Positions 8,050 through 17,233 of a stretch of 64,000 nucleotides of DNA are shown piece by piece (positions within the stretch are counted from its first letter, which is position 1; every line of letters starts with the position of its first letter). A program made the translations under genes and the position numbers. Source of the stretch: Bacteroidales bacterium (GTDB lineage Bacteria; Bacteroidota; Bacteroidia; Bacteroidales; UBA932). The notes under the pieces are model-generated. The model was not told where the DNA came from, did not search any database, and saw only the letters and a list, made by a program, of their open reading frames with translations. The stretch is from NCBI GenBank assembly GCA_017550655.1, contig JAFZOK010000013.1, forward strand, positions 434,001 to 498,000, written 5' to 3'.

Positions 8050-8661
8050 TCAATTTACGAAATGCGAGAGGAAATGGCCGATCAGATCCGGGCGGAAAAT
8101 TATAGGGAAGACAAAGCCGTAAACCGCTCCCCAGAAGTGGGCCGAGTGGCCGATGTTGTCCCGGTTGCGCTTTGCCATCCACCAGCAGTAGAGAAGATAG
8201 AGAGGTGCAAAGACAAAGCCCGGGATTGGAATAGGAATCAGGTAGATGTAGATGCCCATCATAGGATCAAAGAGCACGGATGCAAACAATACTGCAGACA
8301 CCGCCCCGGAGGCTCCGAGAGCGTTGTACCCAGGCTCGTTGCGGTATTTTCTCAGGTCAGCCAAAGAGCTTACTGCAAAGGCACTTACGTACATCAGGAC
8401 ATACAGTACGGCACCAAGAGGCCCACCCCAGGCGGCCTGGAACCACTGCTCTGTGTTTGTGCCGAAGAAGTATAGGGTAAGCATGTTGAAGAACAGGTGT
8501 CCCCAGCTCCCGTGAATGAGTCCGTGGGAGAAAAGCCTGTAAATCTTCCTGTGGTTGTAAACGAGATAGGCGTTGAACAGCATCCCGCTGAGCATCTCCC
8601 TTTTCGAGAAGGCGATGATGCTCACGATGCAGGTAACCGCGATAATGACAAGAGTTATCAT
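8050..8661 (-). CDS. Rhomboid family intramembrane serine protease
   Basis: A 203-residue protein with six hydrophobic segments. The rhomboid signatures are intact: HLFFNML at about 55-61, GASGAVSAVLF with catalytic Ser118, and HSAHFWGAVYG with catalytic His175. The enzyme cleaves transmembrane substrates within the membrane. The substrate is not indicated by context. A minus-strand -7 box (positions 8682-8689) gives it a 20-base leader. It is followed after 54 bases by the barrel gene in the same direction, so the two may be cotranscribed. Confidence 0.93.
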   Translation of the reverse strand: MITLVIIAVTCIVSIIAFSKREMLSGMLFNAYLVYNHRKIYRLFSHGLIHGSWGHLFFNMLTLYFFGTNTEQWFQAAWGGPLGAVLYVLMYVSAFAVSSLADLRKYRNEPGYNALGASGAVSAVLFASVLFDPMMGIYIYLIPIPIPGFVFAPLYLLYCWWMAKRNRDNIGHSAHFWGAVYGFVFPIIFRPDLIGHFLSHFVN

Positions 8662-8681
8662 CCGTTAAATTTTATCCTTTA

Positions 8682-8689
8682 CAAAATTA
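8682..8689 (-). promoter_or_regulatory. -7 box of the rhomboid gene
   Basis: On the minus strand TAATTTTG fits TAnnTTTG and ends 20 bases before the start codon. No clear -33 element. Confidence 0.5.
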
Positions 8690-8719
8690 AGGGATATGCC
8701 CCTTTTCAGCAAATTTCAA

Positions 8720-8727
8720 TATCTTTG
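8720..8727 (+). promoter_or_regulatory. -7 box of the first GHL10 gene
   Basis: TATCTTTG fits TAnnTTTG and ends 19 bases before the ATG at 8747. It is divergent from the rhomboid promoter 31 bases away. Confidence 0.55.
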
Positions 8728-8746
8728 AAGAAAATATGCAATTCCG

Positions 8747-10285
8747 ATGAAAAGACTCCTTACCCTTTTCTCTCTGCTGCCCCTGATTTTTGTCTCGGTG
8801 ACAGCATTTTGCCAGGACGACGAAGAGCTTTCGGTCCGTAAGTTTGACGTGCAAAAAGACAGCGTGAGCATTCCGTTTGAATTCCGCGGGGCGTGGCTTT
8901 CCACGGTGGAGAGCATAGACTGGCCTAAAGTCAGGATTATGCTTAAGGAAGGAAAGAAAGCGGCTGCATCGCAGAGGGAACAGCAGAAAAAAGATCTTGT
9001 CTCGCTGATTACCAAGATTCACCGCTCCGGCTGCAACGCCGTGATGTTCCAGGTGGTAAGCAACACGGACGCTCTTTATCCTTCCAAGATTCTGCAGTGG
9101 GCTCCGAGCCTTACGGATACTCCTGGCGAAGGTCCGGGATATGATCCGCTGGCGCTGGCTGTCAAGACCGCACATTCCCTTGGTATGCAGATTCACGCGT
9201 GGATCAACCCGCTGAGAATAGGCAAGGTGGATTTCCCCAGAAGAGCTGACAATATTTGCTACAGGAAAGCGGAACTTGTGCAGCAGCACGGAGACCGCCT
9301 GTACTGGGATCCGGGGCAGCCGAAGGTCCGTGAGTATCTTGGAGAACTGGCAACGGAGATTATGACAAAATATGATCTGGACGGCCTTCACATCGACGAT
9401 TATTTTTATCCCGATGGACTGAAGGGAACCGGAGAGCAGGCGGTGTCCAAGAAGGGCGAGAAGGTATGGAACGACGAGGCTCTTTTCCAAAAATACGGAG
9501 AAGGCAAGACTTTGGACGAGTGGAGAGAAGGCAACATAGACGAAATCGTGAAGATTATGCACGAGGCCGTTCACAAGGCAAAGCCGTTTGCCGTGTTCGG
9601 GGTATCTCCTGCCGGAAGGCTGGTTAATACCCAGGCTCTTTATGCTGACCCGAGAAACTGGGCCAGTCAGGGAACTATAGATTACCTTATTCCTCAGATT
9701 TACTGGCAGCACGGCCATCAGATCGCCGATTTCAAACTTGTTCTGGATAGTTGGTCCGGGATTCTGGAAGACGTTCCGGTGATTGTGGGTATGGCGGCTT
9801 ACCGCTACAAGAGCAAGGCCTTTCCGGAGTTTTCCGAGTATGTGCTTCAGGTAAAGGAATGCCGCGAGGCTCCGTATCTGGATAATGAATACCGCCAGAA
9901 TGTTATCGGACAATGCTGGTTTACCACACATAATATCATCACAGACGACTTCACAAGCAATATGCTCAACACCTTCTATCAGGAAGCCGCCATTGCCCCT
10001 AATTTTGGAAACGGCAGTGCCGCGGTGGCATCTCCGGACATCTTCAGGATGGGAAGCCACATAAGGTGGGGAGAAGTCAAAGGTGCGGACCGCTATGCCG
10101 TATTCCGCCTGGAAGAAACACAGGAAAAAACAGATGAAGGAGGAACCGTATGGAAGGCTGTCTATCAGGATGCGTTCCACGGTTTCATCTACAAATGCAA
10201 GGAAGCCGGCAATTATATTGTGCTATCCTGCAAGGGAGCGTCGCATTCTGAAAGAAGCAATGTCATTTACGTCAAAGTTAAATAG
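8747..10285 (+). CDS. GHL10 family glycoside-hydrolase-like protein (paralogue 1)
   Basis: A 512-residue exported protein with a Sec signal ending near SVTAFCQ. Residues about 45-360 form the GHL10 (PF02638, formerly DUF187) TIM barrel: EFRGAWLSTVESIDWP, CNAVMFQVVSNTDALYPS, GMQIHAWINPLR, LDGLHIDDYFYPDG, FGVSPAGRL and IDYLIPQIYWQHGH. The HIDDYFYP segment carries the acidic residues expected in the active cleft. A C-terminal fibronectin-like region (about 430-512) completes it. The family acts on peptidoglycan or polysaccharide in some bacteria, but the substrate here is not known. Nine bases separate it from a second paralogue. Confidence 0.9.
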   Translation: MKRLLTLFSLLPLIFVSVTAFCQDDEELSVRKFDVQKDSVSIPFEFRGAWLSTVESIDWPKVRIMLKEGKKAAASQREQQKKDLVSLITKIHRSGCNAVMFQVVSNTDALYPSKILQWAPSLTDTPGEGPGYDPLALAVKTAHSLGMQIHAWINPLRIGKVDFPRRADNICYRKAELVQQHGDRLYWDPGQPKVREYLGELATEIMTKYDLDGLHIDDYFYPDGLKGTGEQAVSKKGEKVWNDEALFQKYGEGKTLDEWREGNIDEIVKIMHEAVHKAKPFAVFGVSPAGRLVNTQALYADPRNWASQGTIDYLIPQIYWQHGHQIADFKLVLDSWSGILEDVPVIVGMAAYRYKSKAFPEFSEYVLQVKECREAPYLDNEYRQNVIGQCWFTTHNIITDDFTSNMLNTFYQEAAIAPNFGNGSAAVASPDIFRMGSHIRWGEVKGADRYAVFRLEETQEKTDEGGTVWKAVYQDAFHGFIYKCKEAGNYIVLSCKGASHSERSNVIYVKVK

Positions 10286-10294
10286 ATATCAAAG

Positions 10295-11830
10295 ATGAAA
10301 AAACGAATCGCCGAAACAATAAAACTATCCGCAATCAGCCTTGCTTTCTGTCTGATAGTCGGCTCTTGCGGAGGAAAGGGCGGACTTGATCCTGATTCCG
10401 GAAAGACAAAACCTACTCCTGACCCTACGCCAACCCCTACGGAGAATTACAGGTACAACGCTTCAAAGGACAAGATTCTTCTTTATCACGAGTTCAGGGC
10501 TTCCTGGCTTACTACCGTAGGCGGTTACGACTGGCCTAACGGGGTAAAGGACGCAAACCTTCAGCAGAATAATCTCCGGAATATGATCCACAACATAAAG
10601 GGCGTAAACTGCAATGTGGTCATAATGCAGGTTTGCTGCAATTCGGACGCGATGTGGAAATCGGACATATTGCCTTGGAGTTCCGTGCTGACCGGAACAC
10701 AGGGGAAAGATCCGGGATATGACCCTCTTGAAATTGCTGTCCAGACCGCTCATCTGGACGGTATGGAAATCCACGCCTGGATAAATCCTATGAGAGTTGG
10801 ATCCGCCACTGCGGTGAGGGCGGACAACCACCCGTCCAAACTCCACCCGGAATGGGTTCAGCAATATGGTTCCAACCTTTACTGGGATCCTGCAAACCCG
10901 GAAGTCATCGATTATCTTAACTCTTTGGCGAAAGAACTGATGACTAAGTACGATCTGGACGGCCTCCACATAGACGACTATTTCTATCCCGACGGGCTGA
11001 AGGCAGATGCCAAGGAATGGGACGACGCGGCTGAATTTGCCCTTTACGGCGGAGGGCTTAGCCTTGAGAAATGGAGGGAGAGCAATATCAACAAGGTGGT
11101 GAAAGCTCTCTATGACGGAGTCCATACCACAAAGCCGGACAAGGTGTTCGGAGTTTCTCCTGCCGGAAGGCTTCCGCTGACAAGATATCTGTATGCAGAC
11201 CCGGTCCAGTGGGTTGAGCAGGGCACCGTGGACTATTTGGCGCCTCAGGTTTACTGGCACCACAACCATTCAACAGCCCCGTTCCTTCCTACAATGAACA
11301 CCTGGAAGGATGTTACCCTTGCCGGTGGGGCAGCCAACCAGATACCCGTGATTACGGGACTGGCTCCATACCGTCTTGGAGAAACCGGCTTTACCAACGA
11401 GGAATTCAAGCTTGAGGTTGAGGATTGCCGTAAGGCAGACTGGGTTATAGGAAACATCTGGTTCCGTACGGCCCATCTTCTGGGCACCAGCTTCGCAAGT
11501 TATGTGAGAAGCAACATTTATCCGAAAGAAAGCCTTATCCCCAAGGTGGGCAAGGGCTTCAACAACACCTCTGCCGCACCTGCCGCTCCAACAGTATCGC
11601 TGAGCGGAAAAATAATTAAATGGAACGCTGTTGCGGGTGCCGATGGGTATGCTCTATACGAGCTTGTCAAGGAGTCCACGTCTTCCAGCGGTGCCGTAAC
11701 CTGGAAAGCGGAGCTTGTCACCAAGGGGGAGATGCTTCAGTATCCCGGCACGTCCAAAAAGAACTATGCTGTAATTTCCTTCAAGGGGAAAAATTACAGC
11801 AAGCTCTCTTCTGTAGTTTATGTAGAATAG
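10295..11830 (+). CDS. GHL10 family lipoprotein (paralogue 2)
   Basis: A 511-residue protein with the same barrel as its upstream neighbour (FRASWLTTVGGYDWP, MEIHAWINPMR, LDGLHIDDYFYPDG, FGVSPAGRL, VDYLAPQVYWHHNH) but with a lipoprotein signal (VGSCGG, Cys at about 25) followed by a Pro/Thr-rich linker (TPDPTPTPT). It is therefore probably surface- or periplasm-anchored, whereas paralogue 1 is soluble. The same fibronectin-like C-terminal region is present. Tandem duplication followed by different anchoring is the simplest reading. Confidence 0.9.
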   Translation: MKKRIAETIKLSAISLAFCLIVGSCGGKGGLDPDSGKTKPTPDPTPTPTENYRYNASKDKILLYHEFRASWLTTVGGYDWPNGVKDANLQQNNLRNMIHNIKGVNCNVVIMQVCCNSDAMWKSDILPWSSVLTGTQGKDPGYDPLEIAVQTAHLDGMEIHAWINPMRVGSATAVRADNHPSKLHPEWVQQYGSNLYWDPANPEVIDYLNSLAKELMTKYDLDGLHIDDYFYPDGLKADAKEWDDAAEFALYGGGLSLEKWRESNINKVVKALYDGVHTTKPDKVFGVSPAGRLPLTRYLYADPVQWVEQGTVDYLAPQVYWHHNHSTAPFLPTMNTWKDVTLAGGAANQIPVITGLAPYRLGETGFTNEEFKLEVEDCRKADWVIGNIWFRTAHLLGTSFASYVRSNIYPKESLIPKVGKGFNNTSAAPAAPTVSLSGKIIKWNAVAGADGYALYELVKESTSSSGAVTWKAELVTKGEMLQYPGTSKKNYAVISFKGKNYSKLSSVVYVE

Positions 11831-11846
11831 AATCTGTTTTTCAACG

Positions 11847-14800
11847 ATGAAGAAATTATTAAGGATAACGCTGCTTCTGGTTCTAATCTTCGGGATCATA
11901 GAGCCTGTTGCGGCAGTATTTGAGGAAAGTGACCTGGCCCATACGCTGAGGGTCCTCAAGGTAGAACTCCGCCGCGCCCACAAGCGCACAGCAATGTCCC
12001 GCCAGATGATACGGGCTACAAGGCAAACCCAGCAGAAGCAGATGGTAGAGCTTATGGAGGACTGCAACGAGCTGGCCATAATCCTTTACTCCCAGAAACA
12101 GAACTTTACCTTCGACCTTACCTATGCACTGGAAGAAGTATCCGACCGTTATCAGGACTTTTCCCGTAACCGCCGTCCTTTTAACGAGATTATCACCCAG
12201 ATAGACATAGAGATTGAAAGGTACAGGAAACTTATCTATACCCTGAAGAGGTTGCCTCCGGCACTCATTGACGATCTTGACAGCCTGGGAAATGACTCCA
12301 CATTCCTCCTGGCGTCCCAGCTTCAGGAAGAGGTCAAGAATCTTCATCAGAAAAATACAGGAGAACTTCCGCTTACCGAAAAGTTGAAAAGGCACAAGAG
12401 CCAGCAGCCCGAGCGAAAGCCTGATACCGTAAGCCACAATATCCTGCCAGAGGCGGAAGATGAATATTCAATAGACTCCCTGAAAGGCTCTACCGGGAAT
12501 ATACTGAGCAGCCTTGTAAAAACAATTTTTACGGGAAGCGTGGATCATTCAGAGGAAGATGAAGATGACAATACTCCCGACACTCCGGCTCAGGCAGACA
12601 CATCATTGAATTCCGCCATAGTTGCCGTAACCTCTCACGGACAGAGGGTGGATGCCAACACGGACGATTCCACAGCCGTTTCCCAGGAAGTGGAATACGC
12701 TTTCCTCCTTACAGGCAAATCTCTTGTAAACAGAGACAGCTGTATCTATTACTCCGAAGGGCTTCTCGAGATGTATGAAGCATCTAGGGCTTCCATAGTG
12801 TCTGACAGCGTCAATTACGACGCCACTTGGCGCCAGCTTCAGGAAGCGTACAATTACGCCCAGGAAAGATACAATGATGTCCAGAAGAAGATATTCATAG
12901 ACGGCCAGACGGGTTATTACTCCATACTTTCCCGTTTCACCAGATACTGGAGCAGGGCCAAGAACGACATAAGGGACAAATGGGCCGCCGTAAACACCAG
13001 GGGTCTCAGAAGCCAGTGGCGTTTGCAAACTATGATAGGTCTCATCCTGTTTGTCCTCTTCTATCTTGGTATAGCCATTGGCCTGAGCCACATAATAGTA
13101 AGATTGCTCAAGAAAAAGATCAAGTACCTTCAGAGCGAAAGGTTCAAGCAGCACGGAATATGCTTTATTCTGCTTTTGATAGTAATCATCTTCGCTGTTA
13201 TGATTACCATCGCGATGATGTTCTCCAACCAGAATTTCCTCAAGCTTGCCACAAGGCTTCTTGTAGAATTCGCCTGGCTGCTTGCCGCAATCTTCCTGTC
13301 CTTTGCAATCCGCCTGAGGGGAGACCAGGTAAAGAGCAGTATCCGCTCGTACCTTCCGATAATGGTGCTTTGCCTGATTATCATCTTCATAAGGATTTCT
13401 TTCTCCCCGAATACGCTTATCAACATCATTCTGCCTCCTCTCCTCCTGATTTTCACCCTGTGGCAATGGAGAATCTGCCACAAGATGAAATACACGGACA
13501 ACTCGGATGATTCCAGAAGGACGGGCCTGAGTCTCAGACGCCAGAAGAGAAGAATCGCAGAAACGGAAGCTGTTTCGGAAAAGAAAGGAAGGAAAATATT
13601 CAAGGTTCAGTTTGCGGACTATATCTACAACTACATAACCCTGACGGTATTTGCGGCCACCACGATATTGTCCATGACGGGATACGTGCTGCTCAGCATT
13701 CTGATTATAATATGGTGGATATTCCAGTTGTCCATCATCCAGACAATCACGGCCGCGTCCGACCTTCTGAAAATATACTATGAAAGGTATATGGCCAAGA
13801 GACTCAGGGCCTACAGGATTAACCACGGATTCCTGATCAACCCTAAGGTCAAGAGTTCCTACATAGAGGTCACCTGGCTTTATGACATACTCCGCAAGGC
13901 CGTGATTCCGTTCTTCACGGTATGGAGCATTCCTCTCTGTCTATATATGGCATCCAACGTGTTTGACCTGTCCAGCGTAACCTTGTCATATCTCAGGACA
14001 GACTTCCTGAACTACAACGTTATACACCTGTCGGCGACAAAGATTCTTACTGCTATTTCCCTTGCCTTCGTGTTCAACTGCATCGGATATCTGGCCAAGG
14101 CGTTCTTCAGGGTATTCAAGATACGTTCCGTGCTTGCCCGTACGGGCCAGAAGGAGCTGCCGGAAAATATGATCAATTTCACCCTGGCCAATTCCATTAT
14201 CAGCATCATTACCTGGGGTGCATACATCATTACCTGCTTCCTGCTGCTGCACATACCTTCCACGGCGATTTCCATTGTCAGTGCGGGTCTGGCTACCGGT
14301 GTCGGTTTCGCGTTGAAGGACGTTATCAACAACTTCTTCTACGGAGTTTCCCTGATGAGCGGACGACTCCGCGTGGGAGACTATGTGGAATGCGATGATG
14401 TCAGAGGCATAGTAGACAGCATCAACTATCAGAGCACCCTCATAGAGACTGAATACGGCAGCATTATGGCCTTCCCTAACGCCAACCTCTTCCAGAAGAA
14501 TTTCAAGAACCTGACAAGAAACAATGCATATGAGCTTATTATTCTTCCTATCGGTATCCAGTATGGTTCAGACATCGCCAAGGTGAGGGATCTTTTAAAG
14601 AGGGCTCTCATCAAACTCAACGTTAAGGACAAGTACGGAAGAAGCGTGCTCAACACCAAATACGGAATTGTTGTCCGTCTGGCCGAGTTCGGAGACAGCA
14701 GCATTGTTCTCAAGGTTTACCAGCAGGTTCTGGTAACCGAGCGCTACACCTATATGGCCGCGGCAAACGAGACCATATACAATACCTTGAACGAGAACAA

Positions 14801-14930
14801 CATTGTTATTCCGTTCCCTCAGCGGGATGTCTATATCAAGCAGGTGCTCTCCGACAAGGCTCCGGCAGAGAATCCTGAAGAAGAAACGGAGGGTCAAAAG
14901 CACGAGAAAAAGAAGAAGTGGTTTATCTAA
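11847..14930 (+). CDS. Large MscS family mechanosensitive channel (MscK-like)
   Basis: A 1027-residue membrane protein. It has a signal sequence, an extracytoplasmic helical N-terminal region of about 380 residues with coiled-coil character, then about eleven membrane segments between 395 and 830. The MscS pore helix and upper beta domain are clear: GLATGVGFALKDVINNFFYG at about 810-830, SGRLRVGDYVECDDVRGIV, and FPNANLFQKNFKNLTRN. A highly charged tail (EEETEGQKHEKKKK) ends the protein. The architecture is that of large channels such as MscK, which release solutes on osmotic downshock. It is 16 bases after the GHL10 lipoprotein and probably cotranscribed. Confidence 0.92.
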   Translation: MKKLLRITLLLVLIFGIIEPVAAVFEESDLAHTLRVLKVELRRAHKRTAMSRQMIRATRQTQQKQMVELMEDCNELAIILYSQKQNFTFDLTYALEEVSDRYQDFSRNRRPFNEIITQIDIEIERYRKLIYTLKRLPPALIDDLDSLGNDSTFLLASQLQEEVKNLHQKNTGELPLTEKLKRHKSQQPERKPDTVSHNILPEAEDEYSIDSLKGSTGNILSSLVKTIFTGSVDHSEEDEDDNTPDTPAQADTSLNSAIVAVTSHGQRVDANTDDSTAVSQEVEYAFLLTGKSLVNRDSCIYYSEGLLEMYEASRASIVSDSVNYDATWRQLQEAYNYAQERYNDVQKKIFIDGQTGYYSILSRFTRYWSRAKNDIRDKWAAVNTRGLRSQWRLQTMIGLILFVLFYLGIAIGLSHIIVRLLKKKIKYLQSERFKQHGICFILLLIVIIFAVMITIAMMFSNQNFLKLATRLLVEFAWLLAAIFLSFAIRLRGDQVKSSIRSYLPIMVLCLIIIFIRISFSPNTLINIILPPLLLIFTLWQWRICHKMKYTDNSDDSRRTGLSLRRQKRRIAETEAVSEKKGRKIFKVQFADYIYNYITLTVFAATTILSMTGYVLLSILIIIWWIFQLSIIQTITAASDLLKIYYERYMAKRLRAYRINHGFLINPKVKSSYIEVTWLYDILRKAVIPFFTVWSIPLCLYMASNVFDLSSVTLSYLRTDFLNYNVIHLSATKILTAISLAFVFNCIGYLAKAFFRVFKIRSVLARTGQKELPENMINFTLANSIISIITWGAYIITCFLLLHIPSTAISIVSAGLATGVGFALKDVINNFFYGVSLMSGRLRVGDYVECDDVRGIVDSINYQSTLIETEYGSIMAFPNANLFQKNFKNLTRNNAYELIILPIGIQYGSDIAKVRDLLKRALIKLNVKDKYGRSVLNTKYGIVVRLAEFGDSSIVLKVYQQVLVTERYTYMAAANETIYNTLNENNIVIPFPQRDVYIKQVLSDKAPAENPEEETEGQKHEKKKKWFI

Positions 14931-14935
14931 TGAAG

Positions 14936-14961
14936 AATGCCCGAGGATAACCCCGGGCATT
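14936..14961. terminator. Bidirectional terminator between MscS and kbl genes
   Basis: A GC-rich hairpin (AATGCCCGaGG / CCcCGGGCATT, loop ATAA, one mismatch) is followed by TTTCTTCT on the plus strand; on the minus strand the arm is followed by a weaker T-rich run. It lies between converging genes, and is the only classical terminator found between any of the eleven convergent pairs in the window. A copy of the recurrent word CTCAGCGA begins six bases further on, at 14967. Confidence 0.85.
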
Positions 14962-14983
14962 TTCTTCTCAGCGAAAGGAACTC

Positions 14984-16174
14984 TTACTTGAGAACCTTCA
15001 GCTCCTTGCCGATCTTGGTGAAGGCCGCAACTGCGCGGTCCAGCTGCTTCTTGCTGTGTCCGGCGGAAACCTGCACCCTGATTCGTGCCAGATCCTTTGG
15101 AACGACAGGATAGTAGAAGCCAACTACATAGATTCCTTCGTCCAGAAGCTTGGCGGCCATCTGCTGGCTAAGTTTTGCATCGTAGAGCATGATGGCGCAG
15201 ATTGCGCTCTGGGTTGGCTTGATGTCGAATCCGGCCTTCTTCATCTTGTCAACGAAGTAGGCGGTGTTCTCGTGCAGCTTGTCCTGGAGCTTGTTGGTGC
15301 GGCTCATCATGTTGAACATCTCGATGCCGGCCGCCGCAACCATTGGAGGAATGGAGTTGGAGAAGAGGTATGGGCGGGACCTCTGTCTTAGCATCGCGAT
15401 GATTTCCTTCTTTCCGGTGGTGAATCCGCCAACGGCTCCTCCGAAGCTCTTTCCGAGTGTTCCGGTAAGAATCTCAACCTTTCCGCGGAGCTTGTAGAGT
15501 TCAGTGGTTCCTCTTCCGGTCTTTCCCACAACGCCTGCGGAGTGGCTTTCGTCCACCATTACCATAGCGTCGTACCTCTTTGCAAGTTCATAGATCTTGT
15601 CAACAGGGGCAACGTTTCCGTCCATTGAGAAGACTCCGTCGGTGACAACGATCCTGAACCTCTGCTTCTGGGCTTTCTTGAGGCAGTCCTCGAGTTCTGC
15701 CATATCTGCGTTGGCATATCTGTAGCGCACTGCCTTGCAGAGCCTTACGCCGTCTATGATGGAAGCGTGGTTGAGGGCGTCGGAGATAATGGCGTCATTC
15801 TCGCCCAGAAGAGGCTCGAACACTCCGCCGTTTGCGTCGAAGCAGGAAGTGTAGAGGATGGTGTCCTCGGTTCCGAAGAATTCGGAGATCTTCTCCTCGA
15901 GCTTTTTCTGCAGGTCTCCCGTTCCGCAGATAAACCTTACGGAGCTCATTCCGTAGCCGTGGCTGTCCAAAGCCTTCTTTGCGGCGTTGATGAGTCTTGG
16001 GTTATCGCTGAGGCCTAGATAGTTGTTGGCGCAGAAATTGAGCACCTGCTTTCCCCCCTTTACGGTTATGTCCGCTCTCTGTGGGGATGTAATGATTCTT
16101 TCTTCCTTATAGAGCCCCGCCTTTTTAATGGCGCCCAGCTCCTTTTTCAGATAAGATTGAAAATTCTTGTACAT
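14984..16174 (-). CDS. kbl: Glycine C-acetyltransferase (2-amino-3-ketobutyrate CoA ligase)
   Basis: A 396-residue PLP enzyme of the alpha-oxoamine synthase family. The start at 16174 (MYKNFQSYLKK) gives the family length; the frame stays open about 90 codons upstream but runs through the promoter and into trxA, so that extension is rejected. Motifs: FCANNYLGLSDNPRL, SSVRFICGTGDLQKKLE, DESHSAGVVG and the PLP-lysine segment GTLGKSFGGAVGG. It converts 2-amino-3-ketobutyrate and CoA to glycine and acetyl-CoA in threonine breakdown. No threonine dehydrogenase is adjacent. A -7 box lies 31 bases upstream on the minus strand. Confidence 0.95.
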   Translation of the reverse strand: MYKNFQSYLKKELGAIKKAGLYKEERIITSPQRADITVKGGKQVLNFCANNYLGLSDNPRLINAAKKALDSHGYGMSSVRFICGTGDLQKKLEEKISEFFGTEDTILYTSCFDANGGVFEPLLGENDAIISDALNHASIIDGVRLCKAVRYRYANADMAELEDCLKKAQKQRFRIVVTDGVFSMDGNVAPVDKIYELAKRYDAMVMVDESHSAGVVGKTGRGTTELYKLRGKVEILTGTLGKSFGGAVGGFTTGKKEIIAMLRQRSRPYLFSNSIPPMVAAAGIEMFNMMSRTNKLQDKLHENTAYFVDKMKKAGFDIKPTQSAICAIMLYDAKLSQQMAAKLLDEGIYVVGFYYPVVPKDLARIRVQVSAGHSKKQLDRAVAAFTKIGKELKVLK

Positions 16175-16205
16175 ATTGGTTGTGTTTTTAGTTTGCTTGC
16201 TATAA

Positions 16206-16213
16206 CAAAAGTA
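16206..16213 (-). promoter_or_regulatory. -7 box of kbl
   Basis: TACTTTTG on the minus strand fits TAnnTTTG and ends 31 bases before the kbl start at 16174. This supports the short form of the protein, since the longer frame would span the box. Confidence 0.5.
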
Positions 16214-16277
16214 AGATTTCTGAAAAATAAATGCTAATTTAGCAGACGGTATTTGAAACAAAATAAACTGAACAGTT

Positions 16278-16595
16278 ATGGAAATTAATGTAACCGATTC
16301 CAATTTCAAGGAAGTTGTTCTGGAGGCCGAGCTTCCGGTAATGGTGGATTTCTGGGCAACCTGGTGCGGCCCTTGCCGTATGGTAGCCCCTATAGTTGAG
16401 CAGCTTGCAAAGGAGTATGAAGGAAAGGCCGTTGTGGCAAAGTGCAACGTTGAGGAGGCCGATCAGGCTCCTGTAAACTACGGAATCCGCAACATTCCAA
16501 CTCTTCTGTTCTTTAAGGACGGCGAGCTCAAGGACAAGATGGTAGGTTCCAACACCAAGGAGGCCATCGAGGCCCGTCTGAAGGCATTGCTTTAA
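16278..16595 (+). CDS. trxA: Thioredoxin
   Basis: A 105-residue protein with the complete thioredoxin fold and the active site WATWCGPC (Cys30, Cys33), the cis-proline loop NIPTLLFF at about 74, and the usual length. It reduces disulfides in the cytoplasm with NADPH and thioredoxin reductase. It is first of a three-gene run with a PorT-like barrel gene (16 bases on) and a polyprenyl synthase. The region before it is shared with the divergent kbl promoter; its own -7 box is not clear (only TATTTG is seen). Confidence 0.96.
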   Translation: MEINVTDSNFKEVVLEAELPVMVDFWATWCGPCRMVAPIVEQLAKEYEGKAVVAKCNVEEADQAPVNYGIRNIPTLLFFKDGELKDKMVGSNTKEAIEARLKALL

Positions 16596-16611
16596 CACAA
16601 AAACAGCAGAT

Positions 16612-17229
16612 ATGAAAAAGACGATGAAATTTGCAGTGGCGGGCCTTGTGCTTGCGCTGATGATTACCGCAGCTCCAAAGAAGGCTGCAGCCCAGTTCGG
16701 CGTAAAGGCCGGTATCTACACCTCGCATTTTTCCGATGTTAAGAAAGAGGATTTCAAACTGAAGGACAATGTAGGCTTCCAGGCCGGTGTTCTTTACAAA
16801 CTTCACGTTGTTCCTAGCTTTGTTGTTCAGCCGGAGCTCCTTTATGTGGAGAAGAAAGCCAAGCTGGAGAGCAAGATCCCGGGTGCTGTATCCGAGAATT
16901 ACAACCTGAGTTTCCTTCAGGTTCCGGTTAGCCTTCAGTATGGTCCCAACCTGGTTGTAGCAAGGCCTTTCGTTCAGGTTGTCCCTTACATCAGCTATGC
17001 TTTGGGCAAGAGTGAGGATGTGGGAGAGTGGAAGGACATCAACAGATTCACCGGAGGTATAGGACTCGGTGCCGGAGTTGATGTCTGGAAGCTTCAATTC
17101 AACGTAAGGTACAACTGGGATGTTTCCAAGGTAGGCGATAAGGAAAAGGGTACTGTCACCATTGCCGGTCAGGAGTGGAAGGCATCCAAAGCAAGAGCTA
17201 TCGAGTTCTCTGTAGGCATTACATTCTAA
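16612..17229 (+). CDS. PorT family outer-membrane beta-barrel protein
   Basis: A 205-residue exported protein: signal peptide ending near PKKAAAQ, then FGVKAGIYTSHFSDV at the start of the barrel, repeated amphipathic strands (VVQPELLYVEKKAKLE, LSFLQVPVSLQYG, FNVRYNWDVS), and a terminal SVGITF. This is the same small-barrel family as the protein at 7297. PorT proper is needed for gingipain secretion in Porphyromonas, but most members have no assigned function, and none is assigned here. Confidence 0.87.
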   Translation: MKKTMKFAVAGLVLALMITAAPKKAAAQFGVKAGIYTSHFSDVKKEDFKLKDNVGFQAGVLYKLHVVPSFVVQPELLYVEKKAKLESKIPGAVSENYNLSFLQVPVSLQYGPNLVVARPFVQVVPYISYALGKSEDVGEWKDINRFTGGIGLGAGVDVWKLQFNVRYNWDVSKVGDKEKGTVTIAGQEWKASKARAIEFSVGITF

Positions 17230-17233
17230 CCAG

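Noticed and set aside
8687-10180. Open frame of 497 codons on the minus strand
   Set aside because: Antisense to the GHL10 gene at 8747, which has signal peptide, family motifs and a promoter. The minus frame is basic and has no recognisable domain.
12603-13826. Open frame of 407 codons on the minus strand
   Set aside because: Antisense to the MscS channel gene; composition rich in His, Arg and Gly as expected for a shadow frame.
16175-16447. Extended N-terminus of kbl
   Set aside because: The 91 extra codons run over the -7 box and into trxA on the opposite strand, and the family starts at MYKNF.
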